NCBI GenBank assembly: GCA_028288765.1
Contig: JAQGHQ010000535.1
Coordinates: 1 to 36,899, forward strand
DNA: 36,899 bases
Reading direction: 5' to 3'
Origin: Gemmataceae bacterium
Lineage (GTDB): Bacteria > Planctomycetota > Planctomycetia > Gemmatales > Gemmataceae
Shown here: positions 15,288 through 22,870 of the stretch, piece by piece
How positions within the stretch are numbered: the first letter of the stretch is position 1
Layout of the letters: each line of letters opens with the position of its first letter
Made by a program: the position numbers and the translations under genes
Notes under the pieces: generated by a model
Seen by the model: only the letters and a program-made list of their open reading frames with translations
Database searches by the model: none
Told to the model about the DNA's origin: nothing

Positions 15288-17261
15288 TCACGGTCGCGGA
15301 GACCCGGGGGGGGTCGGGGCGTCGACGTCGAGGCGCTCGATCAGCTGTTTCACCTCCGCGACGGTCGTCGCGTCGGTCCGGATGATGAGCGAGTTGGTCC
15401 GCTCGTGTGGAGTGATCTCCGCCCGGTCGGCGAACACCTTCTTCAGCAACCCCGCGATCTCCGTGGCGGGGGCGTGCTTCAGGGTGATGACGGTGAGCGG
15501 CCGGTCGACCGGTCTCGATGCGGTGAAGAACCCCGACCCCATCGAGCCCGCCATACCCGCCATCCCACCTGCCATGTTCTGAGCGGGTGCGGCGGGCCCG
15601 GCCGCCCCCGGTCCGCCGGGCGTCTTTTGCTGCCGGTTGCCCTCCGCCGTATCGATCATCTTCCGAACGGTGGCAGCCGCCGCGGGGTCGACGGCCAGCG
15701 TCACCGTCTTCGCCTTTTCATCGACCTCGACCACCCGGACGCCCCCTTCCGGGAGCACCTTCTTCAGCAGATCGACGACCTCGGACGGGTTTGCGGTCTT
15801 GAAGGTCAGAATCTGCACTCCAGATTGCCCGGGAGCTCCTGGGAAAGCCCCGCCCGGCGGGAGTCCCGGCATGCCGAACGCACCCGGTCCCCCCGGGAAG
15901 CCGGGTTGACCGCCGGCCCCCGGTCCTCCCGGCAGACCGGGCTGACCGCCGGCGCCGCCCGGTCCCCCCGGGAAGCCGGGTTGACCGCCGGGCATGAAGC
16001 CACCTACCCCGCCGAATCCGCCGCCCATCATGCCGCCCATCGACCGCTTGAACACGACTGTCTTCCCACCCTCCGCGGGGAATTCCACAACCCCGCCGAA
16101 CTCCCACCCCTCCCGGCCGCGGGCGGTCAAGAGGGTGGCGAATTCCTTCTGAGTCCGGGGTGCGTCGGCGTACAGGTACTCCCACTGCATCCGGGCCGCG
16201 GCGGCAAAGTGGCCGGACCCGCCGGCCACCCCGGCCGTTCCGGCGCCCCCGAAACCCATGCCCGGCGGCAGACCCGACGCCGGCCCGACCCCACCGGCCG
16301 GCGCCCGGCCCCCCCCGGGCTGGGGTGCCGGGGCGGCGCCTGACCCCCCCAACCCGGGCGGACCGCCGCCCGATCGCTCGAACTGGGCCGGGGCCCCCTC
16401 TTGTGGCTGTTCGGCGTGGGCGACCGGGACCAGGGAGGCCCCGAGCCCGGCGGTCACGCCGCCGGCCATCAGGACCGCGGCTGCGGCCAGTTTCGTCCGA
16501 TTCAGTGCCATCGGCGTTACCTCTCGTACCAGTTTCAGGACGGCCGGCGGGACTGCCCCGCCCGGCGCCACCAGCGTTGTCGCCTTGTCGATGAGTCCCG
16601 CGGGGACCGCCCCCGCCGCCGTCGCCACCCCGAGCCCGACCGTTCCCCCGGCGACCGCCGGGGCGAGCCCCCGGCTCGTGAGCCGCTCCATCAGCAGCTG
16701 GCGGGCGCGGGACAGCCGGCCGGTGAGGGTTCCGGGTTTCCACCCGAGCCGGGCGGCGGCGTCCGGCTGTCGGACCCCTTCGAGGTCGCACAGCACGAAC
16801 GCCGCCCGGAGCGGGTCCGGGAGCTGTTGCACCTCTTCGTGGACTGCGGCGAGCAGGGCTTCCCAGGTCGCTTCCGGGATCGACCGGTCGGTCTCGGGCC
16901 CGGCGGCGCGGAGTTCCCGCTGTTTCCGCCGGGCGGCCGACCGCCGGACCTTCGTCGCCACCCGGACCGCGACCCCGTGCAGCCACCCGCCGACGGCGGC
17001 CCCGCACCGGACCGCGGCGGCCGACCGGACGAGGGCGAGGAAGGTGGCCTGGAAGGCGTCCTCGGCGTCGGCGTGGTCTGGGAGCATGTGCCGGCAGACG
17101 GCCCAGACCATCGGCCCGTGCCGGCGGAGGAGTTCGGCGAACGCGGGCTCGTCGCGGTCCCGGGCGAACCGGCGGAGGAGTTCGGCGTCGGGCTCCGCGT
17201 TCGGGCCGGCGGCGAGCCCCCCGGCGTGACGGAGAACGACGTGCAGGAGCGAGCGGTTCAT
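15288..17261 (-). CDS. ECF sigma factor fused to TM, collagen-like and secretin-type domains
   Basis: A 657-residue protein. Residues about 25-115 are sigma region 2 (DAELLRRFARDRDEPAFAEL, DAEDAFQATFLALVRSA, GGWLHGVAVRVATKVRR) and about 131-194 region 4 (LPDPLRAAFVLCDLEGVRQ, then AAARLGWKPGTLTGRLSRAR). A hydrophobic segment at about 258-283 should span the inner membrane. The outer part has a WEY...EGWEFGG domain (359-405), Gly-Pro collagen-like repeats (426-475), and two secretin N/NolW-like units (482-540 and 588-646, with NSLIIRTD). The design suggests a membrane-tethered sigma factor regulated by an extracytoplasmic sensor on the same chain. How the sigma part would be released is unknown. 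The start could also be GTG at 17264 or 17267. Confidence 0.85.
   Translation of the reverse strand: MNRSLLHVVLRHAGGLAAGPNAEPDAELLRRFARDRDEPAFAELLRRHGPMVWAVCRHMLPDHADAEDAFQATFLALVRSAAAVRCGAAVGGWLHGVAVRVATKVRRSAARRKQRELRAAGPETDRSIPEATWEALLAAVHEEVQQLPDPLRAAFVLCDLEGVRQPDAAARLGWKPGTLTGRLSRARQLLMERLTSRGLAPAVAGGTVGLGVATAAGAVPAGLIDKATTLVAPGGAVPPAVLKLVREVTPMALNRTKLAAAAVLMAGGVTAGLGASLVPVAHAEQPQEGAPAQFERSGGGPPGLGGSGAAPAPQPGGGRAPAGGVGPASGLPPGMGFGGAGTAGVAGGSGHFAAAARMQWEYLYADAPRTQKEFATLLTARGREGWEFGGVVEFPAEGGKTVVFKRSMGGMMGGGFGGVGGFMPGGQPGFPGGPGGAGGQPGLPGGPGAGGQPGFPGGPGAFGMPGLPPGGAFPGAPGQSGVQILTFKTANPSEVVDLLKKVLPEGGVRVVEVDEKAKTVTLAVDPAAAATVRKMIDTAEGNRQQKTPGGPGAAGPAAPAQNMAGGMAGMAGSMGSGFFTASRPVDRPLTVITLKHAPATEIAGLLKKVFADRAEITPHERTNSLIIRTDATTVAEVKQLIERLDVDAPTPPGSPRP
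15883..15991 (-). repeat. Tandem repeat coding for GQPGFPGGPG units in the sigma-factor tail
   Basis: Three 34-nt copies lie at 15883-15916, 15919-15952 and 15958-15991. The first and third are identical and the middle one differs at a few positions. They encode collagen-like Gly-Gln-Pro-Gly-Phe/Leu-Pro-Gly-Gly-Pro-Gly units. Such repeats expand and contract easily. Confidence 0.8.
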
Positions 17262-17309
17262 CACCACTACGTTCCCGCAGGCGGGCGGTTCCTACAAGCG
17301 GGAAACGAA

Positions 17310-17353
17310 AAGACGCCGGCCGGGCCGCACAGGGCGGCCGGGCCGGGGGTCTT
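17310..17353 (-). terminator. Terminator-like hairpin in the leader of the ECF sigma gene
   Basis: AAGAC (17310-17314) pairs with GTCTT (17349-17353), and the interior continues as two six-base GC helices with small mismatches around ACAG. Read on the minus strand, the stem is followed by a T-rich GTCTTTTCGTTT stretch, 49 nt before the sigma start. It could be an attenuator or the end of an upstream transcript. Confidence 0.55.
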
Positions 17354-17419
17354 GGGTCGACCCATACACGTCCGGAACCTTGGCGGCCACGCTCCCGAAC
17401 CAGTCGACGTGCTTCCCCA

Positions 17420-17432
17420 GGGTGTTACACCC
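17420..17432. promoter_or_regulatory. Perfect short palindrome between sigma and aldehyde dehydrogenase genes
   Basis: GGGTGT and ACACCC flank a single T (13 bp) in the divergent intergenic region. It may be an operator for either gene. Nothing identifies the binding protein. Confidence 0.35.
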
Positions 17433-17523
17433 CAGTATCCGGAGCTGATTACGTGATTGATTCCGCCAGCATGCGCCACACCGGACCGTCCCGCCCGAAC
17501 GACGGTTCTCCCCGCCCGGTAAC

Positions 17524-17551
17524 TTGACTCCGCCCTCGCCCCGGGGACAAT
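17524..17551 (+). promoter_or_regulatory. Putative promoter of the aldehyde dehydrogenase gene
   Basis: TTGACT (17524-17529) and GACAAT (17546-17551) are 16 nt apart and lie 43 nt before the ATG. The same GACAAT -10 box appears before adk. Confidence 0.55.
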
Positions 17552-17594
17552 GACGGCCGACGGTCGCCCCCACCCCACCCCAAGGACCTCTCCC

Positions 17595-19082
17595 ATGTCC
17601 GCCACCACCGCCGCCGCGCCGAAGCCGAAGTACGCCCCGCCCAAGGTCGCCGACCAGAAGATGTTCGTCGGTGGGAAATTGGTCGACGCCCAGAGCGGCA
17701 AGACGTTCGACACGATCAACCCGTCGACCGGCCAGGTCATCTGCCGGGTGGCCGAAGGGGACAAGGCCGACGTCGACCTCGCGGTCAAGGCCGCCCGGAA
17801 GGCGTTCGAGTCCGGGCCGTGGGGGAAGATGAATCCCAGCGACCGCGGCCGGCTCATCCACAAGCTCGCCGACGCGATCGAGACGCACAAGGACGAGCTC
17901 GCCGCCCTGGAGTCGCTCGACAACGGCAAGCCGATCGCCGACGCCCTCGCCGCCGACCTGCCCCTCACCCTCCAGTGCTACCGGTACTACGCCGGGTGGG
18001 CCGACAAGATCACCGGCCAGACCATCCCGGTCGACGGGAACTACTTCTGCTACACCCGGCACGAGCCGATCGGGGTCGTCGGCCAGATCATCCCGTGGAA
18101 CTTCCCGCTCCTCATGCAGGCGTGGAAGTGGGCCCCGGCCCTCGCCTGCGGGAACACGCTCGTCCTCAAGCCCGCCGAGCAGACCCCGCTCACCGCCCTG
18201 TGGGTCGCCAGGCTCGCCCAGGAAGTCGGCTTCCCGGACGGGGTCGTGAACGTCGTCCCCGGGTACGGCCCGACCGCCGGGGCCGCGCTCGCGTCGCACC
18301 TCGACGTGGACAAGATCGCGTTCACCGGGGAGACGACGACCGGCAAGATCGTGATGACCGCCGCCGCCCAGAGCAACCTCAAGCGGGTGTCGCTCGAGCT
18401 CGGCGGGAAGTCGCCGAACGTGGTGTTCGCCGACGCCGACCTCGACGCCGCGATCGAGGGGGCGTACTTCGGGCTGTTCTTCAACCAGGGCCAGTGCTGC
18501 GTCGCCGGGAGCCGGCTGTTCGTGCAGGAGAAGGTGTACGACGAGTTCGTCCACAAGATGGTAGCGAAGACGAAGGGGCGGAAGGTCGGCGACCCGTTCG
18601 ACCCGGCCACCGAACAGGGCCCGCAGGTGTCGCAGGAGCAGTTCGACCGGGTCATGGGGTACATCGACGCCGGGCGGAACGAGGGGGCGAAGCTGCTGCT
18701 CGGCGGGAACCGGGTCGGGCAGACGGGCTATTTCATCGAGCCGACGGTGTTCGCCGACGTCCGGGACGAGATGACGATCGCCACGGAGGAGATCTTCGGG
18801 CCGGTGATGAACATCCTGAAATTCAAGGACGCGGACGAGGTGATCGAGCGCGGCAACCGGACCTTCTACGGCCTGGCCGCGGCCGTCTGGACGCGGGACG
18901 TGAAGAAGGCGATCAGGCTGAGCAACAGCCTCCGGGCCGGGACGGTGTGGGTGAACTGCTACGACGTGTTCGACACGGCCGCCCCGTTCGGCGGGTTCAA
19001 GATGAGCGGGATCGGCCGCGAGCTCGGGCAGTACGCCCTCCAGCTGTACACCGAGGTGAAGACGGTCTACATGGCGACGTGA
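17595..19082 (+). CDS. NAD(P)+-dependent aldehyde dehydrogenase
   Basis: A 495-residue member of the classical ALDH superfamily, oxidising aldehydes to carboxylic acids in the cytoplasm. Visible motifs are [19 protein letters not shown] (167-185), the cofactor region FTGETTTGK (243-251), the general base Glu268 in LELGGKSPN, and the nucleophile Cys302 in NQGQCC. These positions match the numbering of mitochondrial ALDH2, and the overall pattern is close to betaine- and acetaldehyde-type enzymes. The exact substrate is not deducible. ATG at 17595 has AAGGA eight bases upstream. The Ala/Pro/Lys-rich first 15 residues are cytoplasmic in character. It has its own putative promoter and is probably separate from the ribosomal operon beginning 276 nt downstream. 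Confidence 0.93.
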   Translation: MSATTAAAPKPKYAPPKVADQKMFVGGKLVDAQSGKTFDTINPSTGQVICRVAEGDKADVDLAVKAARKAFESGPWGKMNPSDRGRLIHKLADAIETHKDELAALESLDNGKPIADALAADLPLTLQCYRYYAGWADKITGQTIPVDGNYFCYTRHEPIGVVGQIIPWNFPLLMQAWKWAPALACGNTLVLKPAEQTPLTALWVARLAQEVGFPDGVVNVVPGYGPTAGAALASHLDVDKIAFTGETTTGKIVMTAAAQSNLKRVSLELGGKSPNVVFADADLDAAIEGAYFGLFFNQGQCCVAGSRLFVQEKVYDEFVHKMVAKTKGRKVGDPFDPATEQGPQVSQEQFDRVMGYIDAGRNEGAKLLLGGNRVGQTGYFIEPTVFADVRDEMTIATEEIFGPVMNILKFKDADEVIERGNRTFYGLAAAVWTRDVKKAIRLSNSLRAGTVWVNCYDVFDTAAPFGGFKMSGIGRELGQYALQLYTEVKTVYMAT

Positions 19083-19274
19083 GCTGAGGCCGCGTCAGGT
19101 CCGGCGCGGTCCGGAGTTGGCAGGCCCGGGGCGCTACGCGGGCAAGCCGGGTGGCACATTCCCGCGAAGGTGCGTGGCCACTCGCGAGCGCAAGTCCTAA
19201 ACTAACAGGACGCGATTTTCCGGGGTCATGACGTGCCGACCGTACCGCGTTCGCGCGAAACGCGGGCGGCACCC

Positions 19275-19303
19275 TTGACACCCGAAAACGTGATGCCTAC
19301 CTT
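19275..19303 (+). promoter_or_regulatory. Putative main promoter of the S10 ribosomal operon
   Basis: TTGACA (19275-19280), a perfect -35 box, is followed after 17 nt by TACCTT (19298-19303), about 55 nt before rpsJ. A hairpin, CCGCGTT (19245-19251) with AACGCGG (19259-19265), lies just upstream and could end read-through from the ALDH gene. The rest of 19083-19244 shows nothing clear. Confidence 0.6.
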
Positions 19304-19357
19304 TAAGACTTTCCTGAAGCGGCAGGAGTGAGCCGCTCGGGGTCGAGGAGAACCGGC

Positions 19358-19693
19358 GTGGCGGGTTTCCAGAACGAACGCATCCGGATCCGCATGGAAG
19401 GGTACGACCACGAAGTCCTCGACCGGACGGCGGCGGAGATCGTCCAGACCGCCAAGGACAACGGGGCGGACGTCCACGGCCCGATCCCACTGCCCACCCG
19501 GATCGAGCGGTACACCGTGCTCCGGTCGCCGCACATCGACCGGAAGTCGCGCGAACAGTTCGAGATCCGGACGCACAAGCGACTGATCGACATCCTGCGG
19601 CCGACCCAGAAGACGATCGAAGCGCTCAACAAGGGGCTCAACCTGCCCCCGGGCGTGGACATCAAGATCCGCGTGATCGCGGCCGGCGCCTGA
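19358..19693 (+). CDS. rpsJ: 30S ribosomal protein S10
   Basis: A 111-residue S10, a head protein of the 30S subunit and, as NusE, a partner of NusB in antitermination. Typical motifs are [38 protein letters not shown] and [17 protein letters not shown]. The GTG at 19358 is chosen because GAGGAG lies seven bases upstream; a longer frame from GTG 19328 has a badly placed AGGA. It is the first gene of the S10 cluster here; rpsL, rpsG, fusA and tuf do not precede it. The expected next gene, rplC, is absent. Confidence 0.95.
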   Translation: MAGFQNERIRIRMEGYDHEVLDRTAAEIVQTAKDNGADVHGPIPLPTRIERYTVLRSPHIDRKSREQFEIRTHKRLIDILRPTQKTIEALNKGLNLPPGVDIKIRVIAAGA

Positions 19694-19725
19694 GTGCCGG
19701 CCGCGGCAAATAACGACCGGGGGTG

Positions 19726-19753
19726 TTGACTCCCCGGCCGACCCGAGTACAAA
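19726..19753 (+). promoter_or_regulatory. Putative internal promoter ahead of rplD
   Basis: TTGACT (19726-19731) and TACAAA (19748-19753) are 16 nt apart, in the spacer where rplC would normally be. It would start a transcript with a leader of roughly 170 nt before rplD. Confidence 0.5.
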
Positions 19754-19763
19754 GAAAAATCCT

Positions 19764-19807
19764 GCCCGCCGCAACGCCCCTTTCACGGGGTGAAATGACC
19801 GGCGGGC
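19764..19807 (+). promoter_or_regulatory. Nested leader hairpin upstream of rplD
   Basis: GCCCGCCG (19764-19771) pairs with CGGCGGGC (19800-19807). Inside, CCCC (19777-19780) can pair with GGGG (19787-19790), or TTTCA (19781-19785) with TGAAA (19791-19795); the two inner helices exclude each other. This is a candidate regulatory leader, perhaps for feedback by a ribosomal protein such as L4, which represses the S10 operon in E. coli. Confidence 0.45.
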
Positions 19808-19930
19808 GGTTTCATGCGACAGGCGACCCCGTTTCGCCGCGACCCGTTCGCCGGCCGAAAGGCTCCGGACGGGTCAACAAGCGGCACCGCCGATCCCTCG
19901 GCGGGGGCGGGGTCAGGAGTGGTTCCCCCA

Positions 19931-20800
19931 ATGGCAGAGAACACGAACGGCACCCCCGCCCCGGGGACCGGGGCCGGGAACGGCTCTGTATCCTCCCGCG
20001 TGGTCGAGGTCACCGACGCGATCACCGTCCCGGTGGTGAACCGGACCGGGGCCGAGGTCGGGTCCGTCCAGATCGACCCGAAGGACTTCGGCGGGAAGAT
20101 CAGCAAACAGCTGCTGCACGACGTGGTCCTGATGCACCTGGCCAACCAGCGGGCCGGGACGCACAGTACGCTCCGCCGGGGCGAGGTCGCGGGCAGTACC
20201 AAGAAGCTGTTCCGGCAGAAGGGCACCGGGAACGCCCGGGCCGGCACCAAGCGGACGAACAAGCGGCGGGGCGGCGGTACCGCGAAGGGCCCGAAGCCGC
20301 GGGACTACGAGTATCACCTGCCGAAGAAGGCGGTCAAGGCCGCGACCCGGATGGCGATCCTGTCCAAGTTCCGGGACAAGGAAGTGGTGATCATCGACGA
20401 GCTGGCGATCGCCGCCCCGAAGACCAGGGAAATCATCGGGGTGCTGAAGGCCATCAAGATCGGGAAGAAGGCCACCGCCGGCGGCGAGAGGGACGTCACC
20501 CTGTCCGACACCACGGTGCTGATCGGGACCGCCGGGATGGACGCGAACGTGTACAAGTCGGCGCGGAACATCGATAGCGTGAAGGTCCTCCCGGCCGCCG
20601 AGCTCAACTGCTACACGGTGCTGAAGCAGAAGCGGCTGCTGCTCACGAAGGCGGCCCTGGAGTTCCTCAAGAACCCGGACGCGGCCCGGGCGCAGCAGCC
20701 CGCCCAGCCCGTTGCCGACGAGACGCCGCGGGTCCGCCGCGGCCGCGCCGGGCGGATCCAGAAGCGGAAGGCTGCGGAACAGGTGGGGGCGGCCAAGTAA
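19931..20800 (+). CDS. rplD: 50S ribosomal protein L4
   Basis: A 289-residue L4, longer than the usual about 205. The core is clear: VPVVNRTGAEVGSVQIDPKD, then LLHDVVLMHLANQRAGTHST, the loop region KLFRQKGTGNARAGTKRTNK (which lines the peptide exit tunnel), and a C-terminal LIGTAGMDANVYKSARNIDS. Extra material is an N-terminal tail of about 30 residues and a basic C-terminal tail of about 40 (RRGRAGRIQKRKAAEQVG). The ATG at 19931 has AGGAG eleven bases upstream. An in-frame ATG at 19814 would add 39 low-complexity residues and cannot be excluded. Confidence 0.92.
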   Translation: MAENTNGTPAPGTGAGNGSVSSRVVEVTDAITVPVVNRTGAEVGSVQIDPKDFGGKISKQLLHDVVLMHLANQRAGTHSTLRRGEVAGSTKKLFRQKGTGNARAGTKRTNKRRGGGTAKGPKPRDYEYHLPKKAVKAATRMAILSKFRDKEVVIIDELAIAAPKTREIIGVLKAIKIGKKATAGGERDVTLSDTTVLIGTAGMDANVYKSARNIDSVKVLPAAELNCYTVLKQKRLLLTKAALEFLKNPDAARAQQPAQPVADETPRVRRGRAGRIQKRKAAEQVGAAK

Positions 20801-20833
20801 ACGGCGCCGCCCGGAGAAGATCGATCAGAATTC

Positions 20834-20852
20834 CCAGGGGTGAAACCCCTGG
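20834..20852 (+). other. Perfect hairpin between rplD and rplW
   Basis: CCAGGGG (20834-20840), loop TGAAA, CCCCTGG (20846-20852). It shares the 9-mer GGGGTGAAA with the leader hairpin upstream of rplD (19787-19795). There is no T-run, so a processing or regulatory stem is more likely than a terminator. Confidence 0.7.
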
Positions 20853-20890
20853 TGCGGACACGAGCGGCGACGCGAAGCGGAGCGGGACCA

Positions 20891-21256
20891 ATGCCACGTT
20901 CACGACCCAAGCCGAAACGGTATCTGCGAAAGCTGGCGAGCCGGAAGCCGTGCGTCCACGGCGAGCCCGGGCTGGACCTCCGCCCGTACCAGATCCTGCT
21001 CCGCCCGCTGGTGACCGAGAAGGGCACCCACCAGAGCACCCGGTACAACGCCTACGCGTTCCAGGTGAACCCGGTCGCCACCAAGACCCAGATCAAGGAA
21101 GCGGTCGAGGAGCTGTTCCACGTCCGGGTCGAGGGCGTCCGGACCATGAACCGCAAGGGCAAGAGGCGGCGGTTCCGGCAGGACATGGGCCAGCTCCCGA
21201 GCTGGAAGAAGGCCGTCGTCACGCTGAACGACGAAGACAAGATCGAGTTCTTCTGA
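20891..21256 (+). CDS. rplW: 50S ribosomal protein L23
   Basis: A 121-residue L23, which binds domain III of 23S rRNA beside the exit tunnel and docks trigger factor and SRP. The core begins at about residue 30 (LRPYQILLRPLVTEKGTHQS), continues with YAFQVNPVATKTQIKEAVEE and VRTMNRKGKRRRFRQDMG, and ends in DEDKIEFF. The basic N-terminal extension of about 28 residues (MPRSRPKPKRYLRKLASRKP) is not in typical bacterial L23. ATG at 20891 has GGAG eight bases upstream. Confidence 0.94.
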   Translation: MPRSRPKPKRYLRKLASRKPCVHGEPGLDLRPYQILLRPLVTEKGTHQSTRYNAYAFQVNPVATKTQIKEAVEELFHVRVEGVRTMNRKGKRRRFRQDMGQLPSWKKAVVTLNDEDKIEFF

Positions 21257-21263
21257 TCCGGGA

Positions 21264-21387
21264 AGCTGTCAGCTATTAACTGGCAGCCGGACAGTTTGGA
21301 AGACGGCTCCCGGCGGTCACGGGAACGACGGCCGGGGAAGATGCAAGGAACGATTGGGTCCCAGCTGCTGGCTGCAAGCTGACAGCT
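21264..21387. repeat. Inverted repeat in the rplW-rplB spacer (GCTGTCAGC family)
   Basis: AGCTGTCAGCT (21264-21274) has its exact complement at 21377-21387, and the flanks (GGCAGC after the left arm, GCTGGCTGC before the right) add looser pairing. The left arm starts 8 nt after the rplW stop and the right arm ends 19 nt before rplB. The words resemble those in the rplF-rplR spacer. Confidence 0.7.
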
Positions 21388-21406
21388 GATAGCCGAAAGC
21401 TTCGCA

Positions 21407-22285
21407 ATGGGCATCAAACAATACAAGCCGACGTCGGCCGGCCGCCGGGCGGGGATGGTGTCCGACTTCGCGGACTGCACCCACCCGCGGGAGAACCGGC
21501 CGGAGAAGTCGCTCCTATCGCCGCTCAAGAAGACCGGCGGGCGGAACCACCACGGGATCACCACCTCGCGGTTCCGGGGGGGTGGTCACAAGCGGATGTA
21601 CCGCAAGATCGACTTCAAGCGGAAGCGGGACGGGGTGGAGGCGATCGTCCTCCGGGTCGAGTACGACCCGTGCCGCAGCGCCCGGATCGCGCTGCTCCAG
21701 TACCCGCCGGACGAGAAGTACGACAACACCAAGAGCTACATCCTCGCCCCGAACGGGCTGAAGGCCGGCGACAAGGTGGTGTCCGGGGAGTCGGACGCGA
21801 TCGAACCGCGTGTCGGGAACTGCATGCCGCTGTGGAAGATCCCCACCGGGATGGCCGTCCACAACGTCGAGATGATGCCGGGCAAGGGCGGCCAGATCTG
21901 CCGCTCGGCCGGGTGCTCGGCGACGCTCTCGGCCCGTGAGAAGGACTGGGCCCAGCTGACCATGCCGAGCGGGGAAATCCGCCGGGTGTCGAGCAAGTGC
22001 CGGGCGACGATCGGGAGCGTGTCGAACCCCGAGCACATGAACATCAGCATCGGCAAGGCCGGCCGGATGCGGTGGAAGGGCCGCAAGCCCCACAACCGCG
22101 GGACCAGCCAGAACCCGGTCGACCACCCGATGGGCGGGGGCGAAGGCCGGACCGCCGGGGGCCGCGACCCGTGCTCCCCGCGGGGCGTGCTGGCCAAGGG
22201 CGGCAAGACCCGCAAGAAGCGGAAGCCGGGGAACAGTGCGATCCTCCGCCGGCGGCCGTCCGGGCCGTTCCAGAAGAGCACCTGA
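21407..22285 (+). CDS. rplB: 50S ribosomal protein L2
   Basis: A 292-residue L2, a core 23S rRNA-binding protein needed for subunit joining and the peptidyl-transferase centre. Typical motifs are MGIKQYKPTSAGRRAGMVSD, the loop GGRNHHGITTSRFRGGGHKR, the OB and SH3-like region, and the conserved C-terminus NPVDHPMGGGEGRTAGGRDP, which contains the functionally important His. The ending is divergent but keeps the usual Lys/Arg-rich character. The start matches the family. The 150-nt spacer before it contains an inverted repeat. Confidence 0.96.
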   Translation: MGIKQYKPTSAGRRAGMVSDFADCTHPRENRPEKSLLSPLKKTGGRNHHGITTSRFRGGGHKRMYRKIDFKRKRDGVEAIVLRVEYDPCRSARIALLQYPPDEKYDNTKSYILAPNGLKAGDKVVSGESDAIEPRVGNCMPLWKIPTGMAVHNVEMMPGKGGQICRSAGCSATLSAREKDWAQLTMPSGEIRRVSSKCRATIGSVSNPEHMNISIGKAGRMRWKGRKPHNRGTSQNPVDHPMGGGEGRTAGGRDPCSPRGVLAKGGKTRKKRKPGNSAILRRRPSGPFQKST

Positions 22286-22413
22286 CGCCGGCGGGGCCGG
22301 AGCCCCCGGGGTTTGAGGAAATCAAGTAGCCGCGAGGTGCGGAGGGATGTACAGTAATCAGCCCGGATCGTTGACGCCGGGCTTGTCTGTCGTACCGGCC
22401 CGGACGGGCGGAT

Positions 22414-22432
22414 CGGCCCGGACCCCGGGCCG
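22414..22432 (+). other. GC hairpin in the rplB-rpsS spacer
   Basis: CGGCCCGG (22414-22421) pairs with CCGGGCCG (22425-22432) around ACC. Two further small stems lie in the same 189-nt spacer: GGGGC/GCCCC just after the rplB stop, and GCCCGG (22361-22366) with CCGGGC (22377-22382). A weak promoter-like TTGACG (22371-22376) has no good -10 box. Confidence 0.5.
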
Positions 22433-22474
22433 GGCCCCCACCCGGACCCCAGGACGGAAGAACGGGAAACGCGC

Positions 22475-22756
22475 ATGAGCCGGTCACTGAAGAAAGGCCC
22501 GCACGTCGACCTCCGGCTACTCGCCAAGGTCGAAAAGCAGGGCCCGAACAAGGAACCGATCAAGACGTGGTCGCGGGACTGCACGATCGTCCCGGAGTTC
22601 ATCGGGGCGACGTTCCTGGTCCACAACGGGAAGACGTTCCACCGGGTTTACTGCACCGAGGACATGGTCGGGCACAAGCTCGGCGAGTTCTCCCCGACCC
22701 GGACGTTCAAGGGGCACAGCGGCGGGAAGGCGAAGGCCGCCCCGCCCGGGAAATAA
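22475..22756 (+). CDS. rpsS: 30S ribosomal protein S19
   Basis: A 93-residue S19, which forms the top of the 30S head with S13 and contacts the A-site finger. Signatures are [59 protein letters not shown] and [14 protein letters not shown]. The length is normal for the family. ATG at 22475 follows an A/G-rich segment (CGGGAAACGCGC). Its stop is six bases before the left arm of the rpsS-rplV inverted repeat. Confidence 0.96.
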   Translation: MSRSLKKGPHVDLRLLAKVEKQGPNKEPIKTWSRDCTIVPEFIGATFLVHNGKTFHRVYCTEDMVGHKLGEFSPTRTFKGHSGGKAKAAPPGK

Positions 22757-22762
22757 GTAGAA

Positions 22763-22864
22763 TCGTCCGTCGTCCTTAGTCCTCCGTCCACCGGACGTGA
22801 GGACACAGTCGCCCGGGCGGCCGGGTTGCTGGTCGAAGGACAAAGGACAAGGGACGAAGGACGA
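22763..22864. repeat. Inverted repeat of GGACGAA units in the rpsS-rplV spacer
   Basis: The left arm 22763-22789 (pyrimidine-rich TCGTCC words) matches the reverse complement of 22838-22864 (tandem GGACAAA/GGACGAA heptamers) at 22 of 27 positions. The right arm runs almost to the rplV ATG at 22871 and contains its only plausible Shine-Dalgarno (GAAGG at 22856-22860). Folding would therefore hide the ribosome-binding site. Confidence 0.75.
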
Positions 22865-22870
22865 AGGACC

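Noticed and set aside
15883..15991. Collagen-coding tandem repeats as a CRISPR array
   Set aside because: The repeats are in frame within the sigma-factor gene and separated by only 2-5 nt.
19694..19930. Frameshifted or truncated rplC remnant
   Set aside because: The gap is too short for L3, and none of the forward frames shows L3 motifs such as GxKxGMTQ or the GFKG region.
19814..19930. Longer start for L4 at 19814
   Set aside because: The added 39 residues are low complexity and lie partly after the leader hairpin; ATG 19931 with AGGAG upstream fits better, though it is not certain.
22371..22398. Promoter before rpsS (TTGACG)
   Set aside because: The matching -10 position reads TACCGG, which is too far from consensus; kept only as a note.
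22838..22870. GGACGAA heptamer array as a CRISPR-like array
   Set aside because: The units are 7 nt, directly adjacent and without spacers; no cas genes are near.
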